DNA of 64,000 nt from Helianthus annuus. Taxonomy: Eukaryota > Streptophyta > Magnoliopsida > Asterales > Asteraceae. Under the pieces are notes generated by a model. That model searched no databases. It was not told the DNA's origin and saw only the letters and a program-made list of their open reading frames with translations. The position numbers and the translations under genes were made by a program. How positions within the stretch are numbered: position 1 is the first letter of the stretch; every line of letters starts with the position of its first letter. Location of the stretch: contig NC_035448.2 in the NCBI RefSeq assembly GCF_002127325.2, positions 126,516,561 through 126,580,560 of the forward strand. Direction: 5' to 3'. Below, in pieces: positions 57,186-64,000 of the stretch.

Positions 57186-60100
57186 ATGGATCAATACTCA
57201 AGAGGTTACAACTACACCTATGATGAGGATGATTATAGGGGTAATTATTGCACTAATTGTCGTAACACACGCTCGGTTCAATATAATACTTCATATCAAC
57301 CATCCAATTCATACAACCATTATGAGGAGCCCAGGTACGAGCCATCAACTTCATACACATCCTATGAAGACCAAAGGTATGAACCTCCTCCCTCATACTC
57401 ATATTTTGATGAACCAAGGTATGAGCCTTCATACTCATACTTTGAAGATTCAACATATGAGCCACCACCTTCATACTCTTATTATGAGGAACCATGGCGT
57501 GAACAACCCACCTCATATGAGTACTATGAAGAACAAAGTTTCGACCCTTATCCATCATATACTTACAATGAAGAACAATGGTGTGAACCATCTGCTTCAT
57601 ATGAGTACTATGAGGAGCCAAGGATCAAACAACCGGATTCAAGCTTTGAGGATCCAAATTCTTTCAATCTCACCGAAGTGACCAATAGGATATTAGAACA
57701 CATTAAAACTATCGAACGTTGCATAAAAGAATCTCGCGCAAGGGAAGAGGAATCCCGCGCAAGAGAAGAGCTAAAAAATGATAATAACGTAGAGATAGTT
57801 GAAAGTGTAAAAATGGAAGAACAAGAAAGTGAAAAACCGACACATGAGTTAAACAACGAAAATGGTGAGTCCGATAATGTTAAAATTCAAGAAGAGTCTA
57901 ATTTTGAAGAAATTAGCCTCTTGTCACCTACTTTCGAAAACCATTGTTTAATAACCCCTCATGCTAAGTTTTTAAAAGAGTTAAACACTAGTGCTAAAAT
58001 CAAAGACTTAGTAAGTGTTAAGTTAACTAATGATCAAACCTCGCTAATAAAAGAAGACCCTTTTGAAATTAACATTACACCGGTTCCATGTTTCTTTCAA
58101 AATTCATTTATTAGTAAGATCACCATCGATAAGGATCTTTGCGTTAACATAATGCCTAACTATATTTTTGAAAAATTAAGTGTTAGTGATTTTTCTCCAC
58201 TTCAAATACCCATTTTTCTATCCAATCGGAAAGTAATAAAATCAATCGGTGTAGTTGAAGATGTTTTGGTTCAAACAAATCAAATGGTAATCCCAACCGA
58301 CTTCGTCATCTTAGATGATGCCCCCTTAGTCTTGGGAAAACCTTTTGTACAAACTCATAGAGCTTTGAAAAACCGGAAATTCAACAATCTACCTCTTCAA
58401 TTAGGGGCATTCAAAAGGAGCATAGATCTTGAGCGCTCAATGAAATATCCTTTTGGCAACAATGACCCCCTAATTGAAGATGAAGCTGAACCACCCGATA
58501 CAACCAACGAAGAGGACCACTTTGTTGAGGAAGAGATAGCCATAGAACAAACTTTTAAGGTTCTTGATCTAGATGAGCCACAAAATAAGGTGTCTTCTAA
58601 AGACCCACCCATTGAGCTCAAAGAACCTCCTAAAGGTTTGGAATATGCTTTTCTAGGCAAAGAAGGTAGTTTACCCGTAATTATTTCATCTAAATTAAGT
58701 AATATAGAAAAAGAGAAATTAGTTAACTTACTTAAAAAACACAAAAACGCGATCGCTTGGAAGCTTGTAGATATTAAAGGAATAAGCCCTTCCATGTGCA
58801 CGCACAAAATATTAATGAATGATGACTACAAGACGGTAATTCAACCACAACGAAGAGTGAACCCCAATGTTCAAGAAGTGGTTAAGAATGAAGTCATCAA
58901 ACTACTCGACGCCGGACTAATCTACCCTATCTCCGATAGCCCGTGGGTAAGTCCCGTTCAAGTAGTCCCAAAGAAAGGAGGTATGACGGTAATAACTAAC
59001 GAGAAAAATGAATTAATACCAACGAGAACCGTCACAGGATGGAGAGTCTGTATAGATTATAGGCGATTAAATGAAGCAACTAGGAAAGACCACTTTCCTT
59101 TGCCCTTCATTGATCAAATGTTAGAAAGATTATCCGGTCATAAATTTTATTGTTTCTTAGATGGTTTTTCAGGTTACTTTCAAATACCGATAGCGCCAGA
59201 AGACCAAGAGAAAACAACTTTTACATGTCCCTACGGAACTTTTGCATATCGACGCATGCCATTTGGTCTATGTAATGCGCCTGCAACATTCCAACGTTGT
59301 ATGGTCGCCATTTTCCATGATATGATCGAAAAGACAATGGAAGTCTTCATGGATGACTTTTCCATCTTTGGAGACTCATATGACCAATGCCTCGATAATC
59401 TTGAACGAATGCTATCCCGATGTGAGGAAACTAACCTCGCCCTTAACTGGGAAAAATGCCATTTCATGGTAACAGAGGGAATAGTACTCGGTCACAAAAT
59501 CTCAAGCGAAGGAATGGAAGTTGATCGAGCAAAAATAGAGACTATTTCTCGATTACCTCCTCCATCCTCCGTGCGAGCAATCAGAAGTTTCCTAGGACAT
59601 GCCGGATTTTATAGAAGGTTTATCAAAGACTTTTCAAAAATTTCAAGGCCTCTAACAAAATTACTTGAAAAAGATGCACCCTTCATCTTTGACAAGGAAT
59701 GCAATCAAGCATTTCTAACCCTCAAGGAAATGCTAGTCAATGCACCTATCATGATAGCGCCAGATTGGAAATTTCCTTTCAAAATCATGTGCGATGCAAG
59801 TGACTTTGCTGTTGGAGCAGTCCTGGGACAAAGAAAAGAAAAACATTTCCACCCAATTTATTATGCTAGTAAAACTCTTAATGATGCGCAAGAAAATTAT
59901 ACAACTACAGAAAAAGAATTACTAGCGGTGGTATTTGCTTTTGATAAATTTCGTTCTTATCTTGTTCTTTCTAAAACAATAGTCTATACAGACCATGCAG
60001 CCATCAGGTACCTTTTCAAGAAGCAAGACGCAAAACCCCGTTTGATAAGATGGATTCTACTCTTCCAAGAATTCGACATTGAAATCAAGGACAAAAGAGG

Positions 60101-61510
60101 AGCAGAAAACACTGCTGCAGATCATCTCTCACGCTTAGAAGACCCAGCTTTGGAGACAACCAGGGACGAGCAAATCAACGAGAAATTTCCCACGGAATCC
60201 TTGGAAATGATAGAGAGTAGACAAGAACCATGGTATGCCGACTACGCTAATTTCTTAGCTAGCGGTGTAGTCACCAAAGGATGGCCACATCATCAAAGAA
60301 AGAAATTCTTTGCTGATGTAAAGCATTACTTTTGGGAAGACCCCTATCTTTTCAAAATGTGTGCTGATCAGCTCATCCGAAGGTGTGTCTATGGTAATGA
60401 AGCACGAAGAATTCTCCATCATTGTCATGAAGGTCCATACGGAGGACATCATGGTGCCGCAAGTACCGCATGAAAGGTATTTGATTCAGGATTTTACTGG
60501 CCGACCATTTACAAAGATGCTCAAAACCTTGTAAAGACATGCGATGCATGCCAAAGATCAGGTAATATTTCTTCCAAAAACGAAATGCCTCAAAATGGCA
60601 TTCTCGTCTGTGAAATCTTTGATGTGTGGGGACTCGATTTCATGGGACCCTTCCCACCTTCAAAGGGAAACAAATATATACTTGTGGCAGTAGATTACTT
60701 GTCTAAATGGGCAGAGGCCGAAGCTCTTCCAACAAACGATGGAAGAGTGGTGGTAAAATTTCTGAAAAAGCTGTTCTCTCGTTTCGGGACACCAAAGGCT
60801 TTGATAAGTGATAGAGGTACCCATTTTTGCAATCATCAACTCGAAAAAATATTAACAAGGTATGGGGTCTATCACCGGGTCTCAACGGCATATCATCCTC
60901 AAACAAATGGGCAAGCCGAAGTGACTAATCGAGGTTTAAAACGAATACTTGAAAAAACCGTAGGAATAAATAAAAAAGAATGGGCCGATAAATTAGACGA
61001 CGCTTTATGGGCTTTTCGAACTGCTTATAAAACCACTATAGGCACAACCCCATATAAACTCGTCTATGGAAAAAGTTGTCACTTGCCAGTAGAAATAGCT
61101 CACAAAGCCTACTGGGCAATAAAAACGTAAACTTAGATTTGGAAAATGCCGGTAAAAATCGATTTTGTCAAATAAACGAATTAGACGAACTTAGGAATTA
61201 TGCATATTCTAACTCCGAAATTTATAAGGAAAGAATGAAAAATTTGCATGATAAAAATATTAAATCTAATGAATTTCGGGTTGGAGACCAAGTTCTGTTG
61301 TTTAATTCATGACTTCGATTATTTCCTGGTAAGTTAAAATCTAGGTGGTCAGGACCTTTTTCCGTCACCCATGTTTTTCCACACGGTGCAGTAGAAATTA
61401 AAACTCGAAATGGGACACCATTTAAAGTCAATGGCCAACGGCTGAAACTCTATCGAGGATCCATTGAGGATGAGGAAGAGGAGATCTCACTTCAGACGGT
61501 TAACGAATAA
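57186..61510 (+). pseudogene. Athila-type Ty3/gypsy polyprotein without gag capsid, disabled
   Basis: From ATG 57,186 the first ~150 residues are Tyr/Pro/Glu repeats ([24 protein letters not shown]), then an acidic coiled-coil-like stretch ([11 protein letters not shown]). A protease-like region follows ([30 protein letters not shown]; residues ~315-400), then RT ([24 protein letters not shown] block, [10 protein letters not shown] near 59,340), RNase H ([27 protein letters not shown]) and integrase ([59 protein letters not shown]). Lesions: TGA at 60,471, a one-base frameshift near 61,127 and TGA at 61,310; both TGAs fit CGA-to-TGA changes. The last frame ends at 61,510. No capsid domain is visible between leader and repeats, and the protease triad reads D-L-C instead of D-L/T/S-G. 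Confidence 0.9.
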
Positions 61511-62070
61511 ATTCGTACCCGACATGTTACAGGTAAGTGTACGTTTAAAAACCGGTAAATCATTTTTCGGAAATAAGGGGCATGCACACGAGCACACACA
61601 AAAAAAAAAAATTTCAAAAACTTTGCCCGGCACGGGGCCGTGTCCGCTGGACACGGGGCCGTGTCGAGGCGACTGTCGGGATAAAACCCTCTTTTCCTAT
61701 CAGTTACACCATTCCACACGCCCCGTTTAGCCGAAAACTCTCTGGTTAGAGGCGATTTTCTGCGGATTTTCAACGTCACACCAAATCTAACAACGTCAAG
61801 GTATGATTCTATCTTCATTTGTAGTTAGATTAGTTACTTGCATGTAGTTAAAACATCAAAAATTGGGGAAAAATCTAGGGTTCTTCATGTTCATCCGGAT
61901 CGAACTCAAAATTTTTGATGAAATTTGTTAGTAGTAGTTTAGATTAGTGTAGTAGAAAGTATCTAGGCAAGTATTGTTGATAGATTTGTCCGATTTCCAA
62001 ATAAAACCCCAAACCCTTGTTCTTGAACCGAAAACAACGAAATTGAAAGGGTAAACGGTTTGTTATGGGA
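61511..62070 (+). other. Post-pol region of the Athila element
   Basis: In Athila elements an env-like frame may follow pol, but no long frame is visible here. Two ACACGGGGCCGTGT motifs lie at 61,627-61,670. GTCAAGGTATGA near 61,796 resembles a splice donor. The stretch runs into the N gap. Confidence 0.6.
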
Positions 62071-62083
62071 NNNNNNNNNNNNN
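62071..62083. other. Assembly gap (13 N)
   Basis: The unknown bases cover the first bases of the second LTR and whatever internal sequence precedes it. True gap size is unknown. Confidence 0.98.
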
Positions 62084-63769
62084 GTGTGTAAAATGCAACA
62101 TATAAAACACATCAATTAAGGCATAAAACTAACCCTTTTTAAGTACTAATGTTGGAAAAAGAGTGTTTTTGTCTTCCTTTTGTATTTTCAGGATGAAATG
62201 AGCTCAAAATCACAAAAGAAGCAAAAAGACCACTAATTCTACCATAAATACAAGAAAAGGAACAAAAGTAGACTGCCCGGACCCTCAACGGCACCTCCCA
62301 AAGCAAAAAGGAAGAAACAGAGTCTGAACACGCCCCGTGTCCAGCGAACACGGGGGCGTGCCCAGGAAGCAGCAGAAAAGACAAACCAATAGAAGCTTCC
62401 ATTGCCCACCACGGGCCGTGTCCAGCGAGCACGGGGGCGTGGTGAAAGTACAGCAGGCGCATTAATTGTAATTCGCAATTACAATTAATGAGGAGAGAGA
62501 GTGTCAGGCGGGCACGGGGCCGTGTCCAGCGGACACGGGGCCGTGTCCAGCCTTCTGTTCAGACTATAAATAGAGGAGCTTGGCTTCATTCTCTCTCATC
62601 CCTTGGCACACCACCTCTCTCACACCTCATCCACCACCCACCACCACCATAACACCATCATCCACCACCATCATCCATTGTCTATCGTAGAGTGTGTGAG
62701 TCGTCTCGGGATCCAAGATTGATCGTAAGAGTTCTTGACAATCAAGGCCATGTTTGCCTAAGTCTCTTACATCACTTGGTGAAGACAAGTGTTTAGTATA
62801 ATACTTTTTATTTTTAATCTTTTGCACTTTTTATTTGGTTTTGTATTAATGACTTTAATAACTAGTTACTTATGTTGAATGTGATCTTTCCTTATCGTTT
62901 GTCCGTGGTGTCTTGGCGTTATTTTACTGTCTATATAAAATAAAAGATTTTCACCATTCATATCTCCACGGTCTATATGGAGGTATGTTGGCTACCTGGT
63001 CGGGGGTTAAGGGAACGGTTTGGTAAGGGTCTTGCCCTTGTTCAGCGTTTAGAGGTCCTGCTTGGGACCTGGGTCAAATTTAGTAGGATCTCCTTCAATG
63101 CCCATAGGTATTGGATGGCGGGGATCCAAACTCTTTGACCCCCTCATAAGTTAACTACTATTAATACTATAACCCGGCTATTTAGGACTGTATCCCTGCT
63201 GACTCAGACTACTTAGCCGAGGGTAACGTCACCGCCAAAAGCGGGGCCTACCATAATTTGCATTAATAACTTAATTCATTATCTTTCAATAATCCGACCC
63301 TTTAGGATTGTATCCTTGCTGACTCAAACTACTAGGTTGAGGGTAACGTCGCCTTCAAAAGAGGGCCTACTACAATAACTAAGATAATCTCTTAAACAAG
63401 TGCAAAAGTGCGAAAATAATCAAAGGTTATACTAATACACGTGTCGGATCCAAGTGATTCATCTTGTCTATCTGTTTTTATTTTATTTTTATTTTCAGCA
63501 TTTAGTTAGTTTTTATTTTTATTAGTTTAAAACATTTTTCTAACTTTTTGATTTGATTAGACGTTGAGGATAAACCGGTATTAAAAGCTCTTGTGTCCTT
63601 GGACGACCTCGGTATCTTACCAACACTATACTACGTCCACGATGGGTGCACTTGCCCATATGTGTGTTTAGTGTTAGTGAATATCGTGTTTTATAAATTT
63701 AAAACTTGGCTAAAAGTGTAAAAAGGGCTTAAATATACATTAAAAATATATACACACTGACACGCATCA
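62084..63769 (+). repeat. Second Athila LTR
   Basis: It matches 55,097-56,784 with only two single-base gaps seen (in GGGGCCGTG near 62,412 and GAGGGGCC near 63,363). Its first four bases lie in the gap. TATA and hairpin motifs are repeated at the same spacing. Confidence 0.93.
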
Positions 63770-64000
63770 AGTTTTTGGCGCCGCTGCCGGGGACACAAGG
63801 ATTTTAAGAAAGCTTAAAATCGACGGCCTAATCAGTTTTTCAAAACCTTTTTAAAACGCGCGCATTTTTCTGCATTTTAGTTTAGTTTTGCATTTACAGT
63901 AGCCTGAACACGGGGCCGTGCTCGCTGAACACGCCCCCGTGCTGCATATTTTTAGAGTAGATACCCAGATACAGAGTCTGAACACGGGGCCGTGCTCGCT
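63770..64000 (+). mobile_element. Second Athila PBS and leader, cut by the window edge
   Basis: The PBS TGGCGCCGCTGCCGGGGA (63,776-63,793) and leader match 56,785-57,015 without visible difference. This LTR is therefore followed by another internal region and is not a simple terminal 3' LTR. Confidence 0.9.

Noticed and set aside
61464..61818. Frames after Athila pol as an env-like gene
   Set aside because: Short, cross the hairpin motifs, no signal peptide or membrane segment, and the region ends in a gap.

Overview
This is a repeat-dense window from a plant nuclear genome. The families present are Tekay-type and Athila-type Ty3/gypsy, Ty1/copia, Pack-MULEs, PIF/Harbinger, hAT and CACTA elements, Helitrons, tRNA-derived SINEs and a plant LINE. 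Together with a plant PIP-type signalling peptide they point to a eudicot. The style of the Athila and Tekay LTRs suggests Asteraceae, but that is an impression and was not tested. A 13-base run of N near 62,077 shows that this is a scaffolded assembly. No tRNA, rRNA or CRISPR feature is present.

Layout. 1-13,781 is a nest: a minus-strand Tekay-type LTR (281-10,969) is split by a complete solo LTR (1,867-6,286, target duplication CGAGG) and by a partly deleted LTR element (6,927-10,355, target duplication GCTCC). Then come the chromodomain end of its pol (11,053-11,424) and an inverted fragment of a second LTR family. 13,900-24,900 holds small DNA transposons and two Pack-MULEs. One carries the last exon of CDC48 and the other two exons of a NudC/CS-domain gene. 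A broken WD40 (LWD1/AN11-like) tail and a Helitron end follow. 24,900-30,300 is AT-rich, with a cluster of SINEs and a LINE tail split by a hAT element.

The one apparently intact host gene is a 61-codon PIP-type secreted peptide precursor at 30,386-30,571 with its own TATA box. 31,062-39,643 is a young but disabled copia element (LTRs differ at 1 of 178 bases) whose gag-pol is split by a 3.9-kb solo LTR. 40-45.3 kb holds a Helitron end, a decayed SANT/Myb-like gene split by a CACTA element, a foldback MITE, a SINE and another solo LTR. 46,504-52,131 is a large palindrome made of two head-on copies of one hAT transposase gene. 52,132-54,830 is the end of another Tekay-type element. 54,831-64,000 is Athila-type sequence: an LTR preceded by a polypurine tract and followed by a primer-binding site and pol, then a gap, then a near-identical second LTR and leader.

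Two signals seem most worth pursuing. First, the hAT palindrome is built like a hairpin-RNA silencing locus. Second, short GC-rich palindromes sit just upstream of the TATA box in several unrelated LTR families. The place is conserved but the sequence differs, even between members of one family.
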